This document shows, piece after piece, positions 10,556-21,950 of a DNA stretch of 64,000 bases. The first letter of the stretch is position 1. Every line of letters starts with the position of its first letter. Source of the DNA: Neopestalotiopsis rosae (Eukaryota > Ascomycota > Sordariomycetes > Amphisphaeriales > Sporocadaceae); the NCBI GenBank assembly GCA_023078685.1, contig JALGAS010000003.1:6382317-6446316 (forward strand). Reading direction: 5' to 3'. The translations under genes were made by a program, and so were the position numbers. Below the pieces are notes generated by a model. It was not told the origin of the DNA. It ran no database searches and saw nothing but the letters and a program-made list of their open reading frames with translations.

Positions 10556-12146
10556 TCAGCTACTTTCCTCATATTCTACACCCCACTCTTCTTTATGATT
10601 CTGGATTCTTTGACCAGTAATGGCAGCTTCGGCAACTAGAGCCATGTCCTCGAGCAAATCGAGAACGTCATACGAGCCTCCATCCTCGGCATAATCGCAA
10701 CGGCGAATAATTCTTAGGAGCGCATCAGTGGAGGAGTGTATAGCAAATCGCGAGACGCCCGTGACAATGTTCAACCAAGTGACAACCCACTTTGCGTCCA
10801 TTGTGCCCGCACTCGCCATTCAATCGTCTTTTTGTTACTCGATTCGACATGGCCAATTCCAGTAGACAAATAAATTGAAAGTTGTAGTTGGCTCTGCAAT
10901 TGGCATGAAACATGTAAGCAATCTGACAGGACGACTCTGCCCGTGCCAACTCTTCTATGCCGTACCAGACACCACGGTCCTTTGCTATTGTTTCAATGAC
11001 AGGGAGCAATGAGTACGGGTTGTTGACGCCTTCCATCATTTTTTGCTTCGTTTCGGTCCATTTTGATAGATTGTTCCGGGGAAACGAATTGAGACGTTTC
11101 GGCCTGGTCTGCATACAGTCAGAGGCTGGGGAAGATTGGTGTTTACTTGCTGGATCCGGCACTCCGTCAGTGTTCATGCGAGTCGTGAGAGATTCTCGGT
11201 CGATTAAAGACTCAAAATAGCCTAGTTGCCTCTTTTGATCAAATTCTTTGAGCAAACTCTCGTCAGTATGGATCTCGCGCCACATGGTTGACTCTCCTCC
11301 AAAGCGAACAGCTCGTGCAATGTACCTCTGACATAAGAGTCTCCTTCCCTTCTCTTCAATATCGTGATCAAGTTTCTTGTCATTCTGTTCCCCGTGTGCA
11401 AGTAGGCTCATGTCGCGAACAATCCAGCAATGATGATCGAAGGAGCGCGTTGGCGGGTGCAACGCTGCTAGAAGCCGATCTGCTGCCCAATACATCATAC
11501 TCAACCTCTTGATCCACTGAAGAGGCATCTACGAAGCGCCGTTTCCGATATCTACACGGGAATGGTTAGCCTTGGACCTTGGGTGATATCAACAGGAAAA
11601 GAAGGAAGGTATACTCACGGACATGCAAACCCATGCTGCGATTGATCTGAATGCGAAACCTAGAGGTCAGCAGATTAATCATATATCGTACGACCCTCGA
11701 AATTGAATGTTGATTCCCACTCTACAGGCAGCCTAACTTCTATCGCGGCATAATGGAGTGTTACCTTTGCCCCATATTGTTCGAGGTTGATTCCTTTCAC
11801 GCTGTTATCGTGCTCGACTTCGCAGTGCCGATACCTATCGATTTGTAGTGCTACTTCCGTCGGGTTTCCAGACAGCTGAACTTTTGTAGGAAATCTAGCG
11901 TCCTTCAACGTCTTTGAGATTGCCGTCGGGACAGTCTCCAGGCCTGTGCAATTCAAGCTCCGTTTGTCTACGCCTGTCGGATGTGCAACCTCTAGGTAAA
12001 GGCTGGGGCAGTTCGTCCTCGATGATCTTTCCACCGGGCTGACTGCCAGATGCAGCAAGATCGGTGTCAAATACGTAAATGACAGCAAACTCCAGCTCGG
12101 CACCAGTGCTGAGCCTTGGCGGAGACGGCTCAGAAAGTTGACTCAT
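10556..12146 (-). pseudogene. Broken amidoligase (ATP-grasp-like amide-forming enzyme) gene
   Basis: Landmarks of the fungal amidoligase family occur in order on the minus strand but not in one frame. GAELEF lies near 12104. Next comes a ligand-binding stretch with YRHCEVEHDNSV and AAIEVRLPV, ending near 11715. INRSMGLHVH follows near 11650-11617, spliced over a 67-bp intron (11618-11552) to give LHVHIGNGAS. Then come IKRLSMMYWAADRLL and PPTR near 11510-11440, YNF near 10880, KTIEW near 10816-10830, and AGTMDAKWVVTW near 10810-10775. Defects: a frame change between GAELEF and the next block (about 12000-11950), an in-frame TAG at 11531-11529 directly after the HVHIG motif, and a frame change between KTIEW and AGTMD. 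Unrecognised introns could explain some frame changes but not all of them. Intact members join amines to carboxylates using ATP. The remains include the histidine motif and the IE(F/W)R-type active-site strand. Confidence 0.7.
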
Positions 12147-15100
12147 TTTCTTTTTGTTCCCGTGTGCTCGACAAGGCAGGAGCTTTTGATGTTATCGTAA
12201 AAGGAGCAGTAACACGCAAGGCCGCGTTAGGTCAGAAAGGACAGTGGGCTCAGGTACAATAAAAGCTCCTCGGCGGCCCTTCTTTTTATGTTATAATGTG
12301 AGCTGATACAAATCTTTGTTGTCTCTTCTACAAGCCTTTGATCTTACCAAGCGGGTCAAAAAGGACGTTGTTGGCATTGTATTCTGCCCTTATGTCTCCG
12401 CTACTTGTAGGAACTCCTGTAGCGCTCAGCTCCATATTGGTCAACTGAATACTGTACATTACTCAGTATATACGTCCACAACATGGGAAAGGTGTGATCA
12501 TTTTCCAAAAAGCCCCATGCAACTAATCACGGATGTGATAGAGCAATCGAGTCGTAACACACCTCCTTGGGCTGCGACAACCGCTGTATCTCTCAATCCA
12601 TCGAGAACCTGGTTATTCGTGCTGTTCAGACTGGCATTGCATATCACTACAGGGCTCCAATAGCTGCCGACAAACCGAGAAGAGTCTCGGAAAGAGCAGA
12701 ACGCTTGCAGATATCGTGTATTCCCATGGGAAAGATTTAACTCTGTGTTGCAATCTACTTCATGATTATTCAATAGACCATGCACACCGTACACAGCAAA
12801 GTAAAATCCATAGATGTGAAACTAGGATTGCGCACACATTACGTCAAGAGAGCATACGCCAATTTATTTGGGCTGTAATAGTTCAGGTGTAATGCGTGCT
12901 TAGCCACTCGTAGCTCTTGGGACAGGAGTCACGGCAGCAGGGTATCTAAGTAGTCGACCTGAAAGGGTGTGGTGTAATGATGACCTCGGGCGCCTTTGGA
13001 TGTAGTGAACAGGAGGCACGTATCCATTACGATACGCCAAGATAATGTAGTCAACGGAGAATCTCCAGTGCATATGAAGGATCATCGTGAAAAGGCGTGA
13101 ATCATTTGAAGGCCTATGCCCGTGTCATTAAACCATCCGGAAAAACTCCACGCATCACCGAGTGGGAGGTTGGGTGAACAAGCACTGGGGGCGTCTGAAA
13201 GACTGGGAGGCCGGGCCGCCACCCCGGACAGGCACTGACTGGTGGACATACACACGCGCAAATACGTGCTATTAGGATAACGCAGAGTCTGTACCGCCAT
13301 TTTTCCAACAACAAATTCTCATCGTGAGCTCAATTGTTGTATTTGAAGACTTGTTTGCCAATTAATTAGAGCCGCATCTTGCTCCCCTGTCCAAGTCTGT
13401 AGAAGATATTAGATAACCCGAGTCACGCGGAGGCTAATAACCCAGAGGTTCAAAGGCATATCAGCCGGTATCCGAAGAAAGTTAAAGTATATTAACTTGG
13501 TGATTGGCCATGGTTAGAGGGTGTCGATGCATTTGATTACAGTCAGCACGGGATCGCGTTGTACACAAGCAACCCATCTAGCCAGAAGTCAGCTTTACAA
13601 TCAGCAAATGGTTTGACGTAGTTCATATCGTGTCATGGGAACCCGAGAAACGCAATGCTGACTTGAGGATATCATGTGCATTGGCGTAGGCCGTGATCTA
13701 CGCTTGGTCACTGGTAGCCGTGCAATAAGCAAAGGCAGCAGGGCAAGATCATCACTGTCGACCACAAGCACTGGAAGCTCTAGTCGTAGCAAAAAAAGCC
13801 TAGATTGTGGATGTTGACCAGCTCAGCCTCTAGCCAAATGTTTCATGGCTGCATAGTGCTCAACGAGCCGCAACGGGAGAAATACAGGCTAGTCAAAGAG
13901 GTTATACACCTGGTGGCAAAGTCGACGATGATCAAACCCAGCCGTACACGGGACTTGTGTGAAGCGATATGCAGGTCCACATTGAGGTTCAGATTGAACC
14001 GCACAGCCGGCACAAACCTCGTGAGGTGGAAATACCAATATGTCATAATGCAGTTGGCGGATAAACTGTCAAGGTCTGAATTACATGCCCTCGAGAGAGA
14101 CCCTCAGCAACCCATCAAGAGACACAGCCAACTGGTGTCTGATGCTACTCGAGCAACCCAGGCTTTGCGAAGCGAGACCACAAGGAGTTTTTTGCTTAGC
14201 CAAGGACCCCCAAGGTACCGATCTAGTTACCTATATGGGCAGGGGGTACGCACGCAAGACGGGTCGGTGCAGAGGATGAACTTCTCGGACAGATGCACTG
14301 CGACCTTGTAAGAAGCTTTAATCCTCACGATACGCGTCCGGACGAGTGGGCTGATGCCTCGCTCTATTGCGTCTACAAGAATTTGGAAGCAATCTTGCCG
14401 ATTTCTCCATGGCTTGTTTGATCATTTTTCATGTTGATGTGAGCGGACCAATATGGCCTAGGCTAGGGGACCATAATACGGCGAATCCAGCTCGCATTCA
14501 CATGTGAAGGTGAAAAGATGGTCTTCTTTCAGAGTACAAAGTATAACCTCACGGATGTCACACGAAGGAATGCTAGCTTGGGTTCCCTGCGTCGATCGGA
14601 GTTTTAAGACACAGATTCGCTAAAGTTCCTCAGAAGGCAATAAGCGAGGCATCATTCCCTTACTAGGCTCTAGGTCAAAGACCACGCTGGCATTTAGGTA
14701 AACAGTGGGTAGATATGTGGGAAGATGGAGGGGGAAAAGAAGAAAAAAAGGATTTAGAGAAATGGAGAGAGAGCACGCCCCGTCGGGGCGGAGTGTAGCG
14801 AAGCGAGCAACTGCAACGAGCAAGTACCTAGATGGGTAGGGACGCGATCCCCTGCTTCCATCATGGACTGCCCAAGTTGTTAGGTAGCTATTTGGCTGGG
14901 TATGGTCGCGCGAGGGAATATCGCCAATTGCGGAGAATATAACTTTGCAGCGCGGCTCTAAAGGCAAGTGGATCGCTGTCCGTGTGCTGGTGCCCAGAAC
15001 GTTGCTCGTTGAACTGCTGCGTGGAGATCAATTGCTTTGAGTTTTTCTTGGGCGGTCGTATTATGATTTCGTCCGATGCGCTATTGCTGGGGTTCGCATC

Positions 15101-17779
15101 CCGAATGTATATGAAATTCGCAAAGCGCACGATGAGCTATGTTACACTAGGCTCAACAGAGTAAATATCCATCTGATAACATTACGTCGTCTGCATCCTA
15201 GGTACTTTGCTCGACTTGTCCATCGGCGTATGCACATATACCCAGGATTATCCGTTCGCCTACATGTCTGTCAAGGCCGGCTGGGCATTCGACTCTGACC
15301 GGTCCAGCGCCCAAGCCCATGGCCGCAGTGGGTTGATTTTCCCAAAGCATGAAATACATTGCGCGGACGATCCCCTGATCTGCGCCGCCCATGGCCTCCT
15401 AACTGAAATTGTTCCATTCCCCGAGAAGAGGGTCAGCGGGCTCTAAGGACCATGGGGCATGCTAGGTCTAGTTTGTGGTGCAAATGCCTGCACCCCTGTG
15501 TTGGTCCCGTCTCGGCTATCGTCCCCAAGCGAGGCTCTAGAAGACTTCCCCGTTAGGCGAGCTACCCGCCAGGCAGGCGACATCACGGCAAGCTGCGGGG
15601 AGTGTACTGTACTACTCTGCGAGGGTTGGTTGATTGCCGCTTGCTCACATTTGTGCCTCCAAAAACATTTGCTACCTATGTGTGAATAGGCGCTTGATGG
15701 CCTCCCTCCAAGAGCCGGAACGCAACACAACACTATCAGACGAGGTGTCATGCCATGCGCGTCAATAGTAGGCGCCCGCGACGCAGAGTCGCTGCAGAGG
15801 CTCTGCAATAATTTCAGCCTCCCTGGCTTTGCGTGGCCGCTTCCACTCATGCGCTTATATGCAGCAGGCGCCATCCTGGTCGCGAGTATAACCGCCCGTT
15901 GGCCAGCGCTAGAACAGGGCCCGAACAAGAAGAAAAAAAAGTTTTCCAGAGAAAAGAAAATACCGCTCTTGAGTCGCATTGAATAATGTAGCAGACTAGC
16001 CACCGACGTAACATATAATTAGATCTTGCACCATATATCGAAACACAATGCCAGATATGCTTTGGTACCAAAAGCAGATGAACATGGAAATCTCTGCCTT
16101 CTTGGCATTTTTATGGTACGGGTTGCTAGGGCGGGGACCTGCTAGAGGAACACGATGGTAGGGGCATTGTTATGTCCGTCACAGTAGTAGTTCTAGTTGT
16201 CCATATTCTGCAGCCGGGTGTTTCTTACCAGGAATCAGATTCTGACCAAGGCTAGTTAAGCTTGCGAGATGAAACGCGTTTCTCTGTTCCGATCGATGGA
16301 TTATACTCACCTAGGGGAAAATCCACTATGTATGACTCTCAAATATACTTGACAGGCAAGGCCTTGTCACCAAGTAACGCCCCCTCCATTATACTTTTCG
16401 TGTCCTTCCGCAGTCGTCACGGGTCCCCGATATTGGACCGTGCAAAGCCGTGACGAACACCTCCTGCTTTGAGCAGGCGACAAATTGTTGCCGCGGCAGA
16501 TTGGAAAACAGAACCACGCAAGCTTGGAAGTGCATTGAATCCTTGCAGCTGCCTCGATCGTTGAAATTATTCCGAGCTTCCCCATCATCGCCGCCAAATC
16601 CGCAATTTTACCATGCTGCAGTATTTCATGTACAGTGTAGACAGAAACTGATAGTTATTCTGCTATTCGGCTCCGACGTGGATAGAGGAAAATCGATCTC
16701 ATCTCAACTTGTTACCACAAGTTCAGATGAACGCTCATTGCGCGTTGTTGCTTATTCCATGGCTTGCAGACCATGCGCAAATCGAGCCACACTGTTTGCG
16801 CTCGATTGGCCTTGACACGCATCTACTGTGTAATGTAGTCATCTCATTAGTATTGACACTATTTCATCAACGACACACCCAGCCAGGCATCGCCTTGGCA
16901 AATGAACGTATTGTACATGAAAGTAGGCGCACCTATACCCAAGTATACATAGTAGAATACCTACCTGGGTATGAGCGGTTGCCAAAACCACGCACTCAAC
17001 GGCTGCGGCACGAAAGTAGCAGCGCCCAAACGCCTTTTGCGCAATAGATACCTGCCTGTCTTACAGTAACCCAGGTCCATCCACAGTCTTGGCGCGCCTT
17101 GTCTACCTAGTCCCCCCTCTCTCTCCGAATTCCAACCGAATTGAACGAGCTGCAGCATACGGTACAGGTACTCTAATACGAAAGGAGCAATAGTCGATCT
17201 TGTCGTCTGAACGGAGCAAGTGACCGACTCCCTCAGTCCCGGGATCCGCAACAATTGGGCCGAAGCTTTCTTAGCTCCAACGTTCCCCCCCCCAATCCAC
17301 ATCCCAATTGATGATGAAAATTATCCTCTGTCTCTGAGTATACACTGGCTTGAGTTTCAGCGATGGCTTGCGGTATATGATTATTTATTCGCAAACCACT
17401 GCTATATCCTGCGCTCCAGACTTGTAGTCTAGTAGAGGAGTTCCGGCCAAAACCTGGCACTTCCAGTATGCTTGTAGCATCACAAGAGGCTGATTTGATG
17501 TGCTTGTTCGTACATAGATGTGTCTTGAGAGGTGACCAGGTCATGGGTTTGTCTTGCTTCGTACATACCATCTTGGTAGGGGCACTATGAAAGTACGTAC
17601 CTTGTGGCTTTTGTGCTACATGTCTGTGTACACAGCACGTTGCGTGCTACCCTTACATGCCCTTGTTCAAGCAGCTGGCTAGCCCCAGGAATCTCGGCCC
17701 AGGGTCGCGTTGGCTTGCGAGGTCGACCGAGGAGTAAGAGAGGGAAATAGTGCCCGCCGCCAATTCCTTCAAGGAAGCC

Positions 17780-17801
17780 TTTTTTTTTTTTTTTTTTTTT
17801 T
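17780..17801. repeat. Homopolymer run of 22 T
   Basis: An uninterrupted T tract about 420 bp upstream of the start codon of the Zn2Cys6 regulator. Poly(dA:dT) tracts exclude nucleosomes, so it could mark the promoter. Its exact length may be a sequencing artefact. Confidence 0.85.
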
Positions 17802-17956
17802 CCCTACGCAAGAGTTCAACGTACAATTCGACCGGAGGAAGAACAGTGTTGCTGGTACTAAATGACCGTCCAGAATCTCAGCTCCATACAGTACAACAGC
17901 ATCGGTTTGCCTACTCTGTGAAGCTGGGTACGTATAATTGCATGATACGGGCCTAT

Positions 17957-18015
17957 TGGTGTGTATGTGAGAGTGTATGTACATACGTGTGTTTGCGCGC
18001 GTGTGTATGTGTGCC
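17957..18015. repeat. Alternating GT/purine-pyrimidine tract
   Basis: About 60 bp of interrupted GT and TATG steps with GCGCGC in the middle, in the presumed leader of the regulator at 18223. Such tracts can adopt left-handed DNA; no function is shown. Confidence 0.6.
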
Positions 18016-18222
18016 TGGCTGCTTCTCGGTTCTGTACCTTGTTCTCCAGAGTGTGCCGGCCAGACCAGGAGAGTCGCATTCATCCTGTACCTGCCCCGGT
18101 CGGCCCTCGTCTCTTTGAATGCGCGCCGGCGCCTTCGATTGACATCCCCTGCTCCTGATCTGGGTTCCATAAAATCCTCAAATTAAAATCAAATCAAAGG
18201 GCCAGGAAAAATAATAATAATA

Positions 18223-21200
18223 ATGGCAGAGGCACAGGAACCGCCGCTACAGCCACAAGCACAAGCGCAACAGGTACAGCCGTCGGCGCAGGCACAAGCT
18301 CAGGCTCTACCTCTGCCACCCGGCGGCCCTGTCATGTTAATTCCAGCCGTTGCCAACGAAGAGACAAATAGCAAAAGCCATGACTCTCTACCTGCTCTTG
18401 TGAGTAGTAATTTGCCTGATCCTTCCGTACTGGATAGAAGCCCGTCGCAACCGTCACAAACCCCGGCCGACCTCGAGACACATACGCAATCTTGTTCAAC
18501 GACAAACGACTACTCTGCCCCAGCACATGTTAAGTCTTTTCAAGACTCCCATCGCCAGAGAGAACAGTCACCACCAGAGGGCGCAGGGCTGTCCACGAAT
18601 ACCCAGCAGACCTCTGCATATGGAGCGACTGAGGCTGCCGAGGGGATAGAAGCAGAGAGAAGAGACGTTGATATACTCCCCGGCGACGCGACCCATTTTG
18701 CGCCAAAGGCATACAACACATTGCCGGCGCCTGCTTATGGTTCTGGTTCGGTTTCGACTGCTACTACACCCAACAACGCAACGGGCGTCACTACTACGAC
18801 GACATTTGTTGCTGCACCGTTCGACCTCGTACGCTCCGCAACAGAAACGCAGTCCGCGCGAGACACGAACACGAACACGTGCCTGGATCACCAAGTCGTT
18901 GTCGACACTATAGACCAGCCGCAAATCACACCGGCGCTGCCATCACCGAGTCCGCCCATCATCATGTCGAACCCACCACAGCATCCGGGCCACCAACGGC
19001 CGCCAGTAGGATTTCCAAGCCCAACGTACGGATCACAAAACATATATGGCTACGGGAGCCCAACTGGCCCGCCAGGTGATCCATATCGTGGACCGCCCGG
19101 CGGTCATCAGCCCATGTCTCTACCAAGCATGAGGACATTCGACCCCGTACAACAACAGCAAGCACAGCAAGCGCCCATGGCACAGCAGATGATGCAGGTA
19201 CAAGCAACAATGCCGCCGTACTATGCGCATCCAGTACCGCTGGCAGGAAATCCATACAGTATGCCTCCTGATGCCATGGCGTCGCGCTATGCCCTCCCAC
19301 CGACCGATCCTAGATTCTTGGGGAACCCTCGCAACAAGAAGGTGGGTATATCGCTTCCCGACGGGTGGACCGCTCTTTTGAGAGCTCATCGTCAGATTCT
19401 TTGAGGCGAAGATTTGAATTGCTGACGAGTTGCCCTGAGCAGGAGATCAAGCGTCGAACAAAAACAGGATGTCTGACGTGTCGCAAGCGGCGCATCAAGG
19501 TATGTCGTCATTTCTTCTGGTTTGCGCACAAGTTCATGTGACGCTTGGGTTTTTTTTTGTTTCTTCTTCTCTTTATTTTGCATTCCTCTGTCCTCCATAT
19601 TCCGTGTATTTGCAAAGTTGCAATCTCCTTGGGGCTTTTCCACCGACGACACGACTGCCTGCGTTTAACAAAGGTATAGTGTTGAAAGTCGCGGAAAGAA
19701 AGAAGCAACCCAAAAAAGGAACCATTTAAAAAAAGGTGCCCCGTTCCGTTAGAGTTTTGGAAGTGGGTTCCGACTTTGTTCCCACCCCGTCCGTCCGCCC
19801 GCCCGTTGCTTCTCGCTTCTCGCTTCGCTTGAAGATCGCCTGACTAGAGGCTTGTACCATGGTGCAAGGCCGCTGAACCGTGGTTCGTGGAGCGGTGGGC
19901 GGGACCGTGGAGCAGATGCTTTCAGGGACCTTGAAAGTCACCAGCCATTGATTCATACATCTCTATTACACATCACTGGAGTAGTGTGCACTGCATTTCG
20001 TGCGCCACAGGCTTGGGTTCCTTGGCTTGGCCGTTATACCTTGCGCTACCAAATATTCCTGTTATCAATCCTCCCCACCCATATTTTTTTTTATCTTTCG
20101 TCTGTCTGCCACAGCTGGCGAGAGCAGCTAGAGCCACCAAAGCTGGTCGGATCTCGCAACGACCACTGAAATAAGGTATGTGGCAGCAAACAAGAGAAAC
20201 AAGGTCTACTGTCGCGATCATGTGATCATAAAGTTATCACATAACATTGCTTGCTCGGTTTCGCGCAGAGAAATGGGCGTTCAGTAGGAAGTGAGACCAT
20301 TTTGAAAAGTTTCAAATCGCATCTACAGGACTCTTGACACCTGCCTCGATTAAAGTCGCACAATCCAAAGTCCCTGCAACATTCGACCCGCCAGAACGAA
20401 CCTGCCACTCTTTTGACCGTATGTAAACTAATCAACTCACGTAAAACATTAAGTGCGACGAGCAGCATCCTGTTTGTAAAAATTGTCAAAAGTCCAAGCG
20501 CGAATGTTTGGGTTACGATCCCATATTCAAGCAGCAGCAACAGCAACAGCAGCAACATACGACCATACAGCCAGCGTCCAATACCAATAGCATTGCCAAC
20601 AGTCACCCCACTCCGTCCGCTTCTGTCCCATCAAACGGGCCGTCGTCTCTATTACCACCAACCTCATCACCTTCCTCAGCTGTCCCCGCGCCAAACAATT
20701 CTGGTACTTATAGCTCTCTCCCATCGGTATTGCCGAGTTCATACAATTCTGGCGCCTCATCATCCAGCAACACACCAGGCCATGCATATGAACCCAGCCA
20801 GTCAGCACCGCCACAAAACATCAAGAGCGAGCACTTTGAGTACGGTGGCCCCGCCATAGATCCCGCGTTGGACAGTGTGGGTGCGCCTCCGAGTACGTCG
20901 ACGCCGCATCTTCCACCAGTCAAGTCAGTCACGCCCATCGCTAGTCCTCTTCCCCAAAGACCGCCGAATAGTACTCTCACCCTGAGAGGTGGCGGTCCCG
21001 TCTTTGCTTCTTACTCTGTACAGCAGTCTGTCTCCCCCTCTCGCCAGTGGACTCGGGCTGACTCTGACTCTCCAGCCAACAAAATGCGCGTCGATGAACT
21101 TGTGAGCTTGGGCAGGCCCCCGCTGCCCGAGGTCAAGTCCTTACCTGATCATGTCCAGATGGACGAGATACGGGGGCTCTATGACGAGATTTATGCCCCT

Positions 21201-21950
21201 GGCCTTGAAAAGTTCTTTGAGACAAGGTGGTACACCCAAGAGTCAACTGGTGCTCAATTAATCACGGCGCACGAGTCTGTGGTCAAGAGGGTTACAGGGC
21301 TGCTAAACTCGGTGGGTAGAGCCGACCAGCATAATCAAAGTGCCATGATCGAGTCCGCCAATGCAGAGCTTCGAACGATTTGGGACCTTGCCTGTCTGCC
21401 GTTCGCAACGCCCCCACAAGTGAACCCGCCAAGTGTCATCCCTCCCGACAACGACTCTGCTGAAGCTCGAAACCGTGTCTACGTTATTGACGCTTTGCTC
21501 TCGGGTGCCATCCTGGTGGACAATCCGCTGGTGCGTCCCCCACCTACGGGGGATCTCCGCCGGGTGAGGGAACTCGATTTCTGGTATCATCTGGGGGAGT
21601 TTTGCCGGGTCGAACCGCTCGGAAATCCCCCGAATCCAGTCATCTCGTCTCAGCGCGATCAGATATTGAACAGAATACGCACTCTGCTCGATGGAAGGGA
21701 GAATCGGGACATACTCTATTCAGTCGCCATAATGCGTGCTCTCTCGCCCGAGTGTCCCCCGGATTTCGAGAGCACTCTTCCGCAGCATTTGGACGAGAAC
21801 GACCCCAAGAGCAAGCTGGCGGTTGCTCGAAAGTTTGTCCAGGACGAGTCCAAGCTGGCTGGAGGTACGACCAATATTGTTCGTCGATTTGCCGAGCTAG
21901 CCATTCTTGCCTTTATCAATCCTGGCGTCAACGTATGGCGTTCTAGTTGA
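18223..21950 (+). CDS. Zn2Cys6 transcription factor with split zinc cluster
   Basis: Three exons (18223-19341, 19443-19499, 20454-21950) encode about 890 residues. The first 373 residues are disordered and rich in Gln, Ala, Pro, Ser and Thr. The tiny 57-bp second exon codes for EIKRRTKTGCLTCRKRRIK. The third begins CDEQHPVCKNCQKSKREC, completing C-X2-C-X6-C-X6-C-X2-C-X6-C at residues 383-410. A run of eight Gln follows, then a long Ser/Pro linker and a helical C-terminal region (from about VDELVSLGRPPLPEVK). The second intron is 954 bp, far longer than any other in this window, with CTAAT before its TTAAG acceptor. The protein is a nuclear DNA-binding regulator with unknown targets. The C-terminus has an alternative: an intron from GTATGG at 21932 to the CAG ending at 21984 would end the protein GVNR instead of GVNVWRSS. 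I do not recognise a named orthologue. Confidence 0.85.

Larger units (their letters stand above)
12147..18222. other. Six-kilobase gene-poor stretch
   Basis: No open reading frame in this stretch resembles a protein. The longest (15443-16003 minus, 13805-14311 plus, 12498-12794 minus) have no domains, no matching splice partners and irregular composition. The right part should contain the promoter and long leader of the Zn2Cys6 regulator at 18223: a run of 22 T at 17780-17801, a GT-rich alternating tract near 17957-18015, and pyrimidine-rich sequence. Non-coding transcripts are possible but cannot be shown from sequence. Confidence 0.5.

Noticed and set aside
15443..16003. 186-residue minus-strand open frame in the gene-poor region
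   Set aside because: No domain, no conserved composition, no splice partners; it includes a run of Phe from a poly-A tract.
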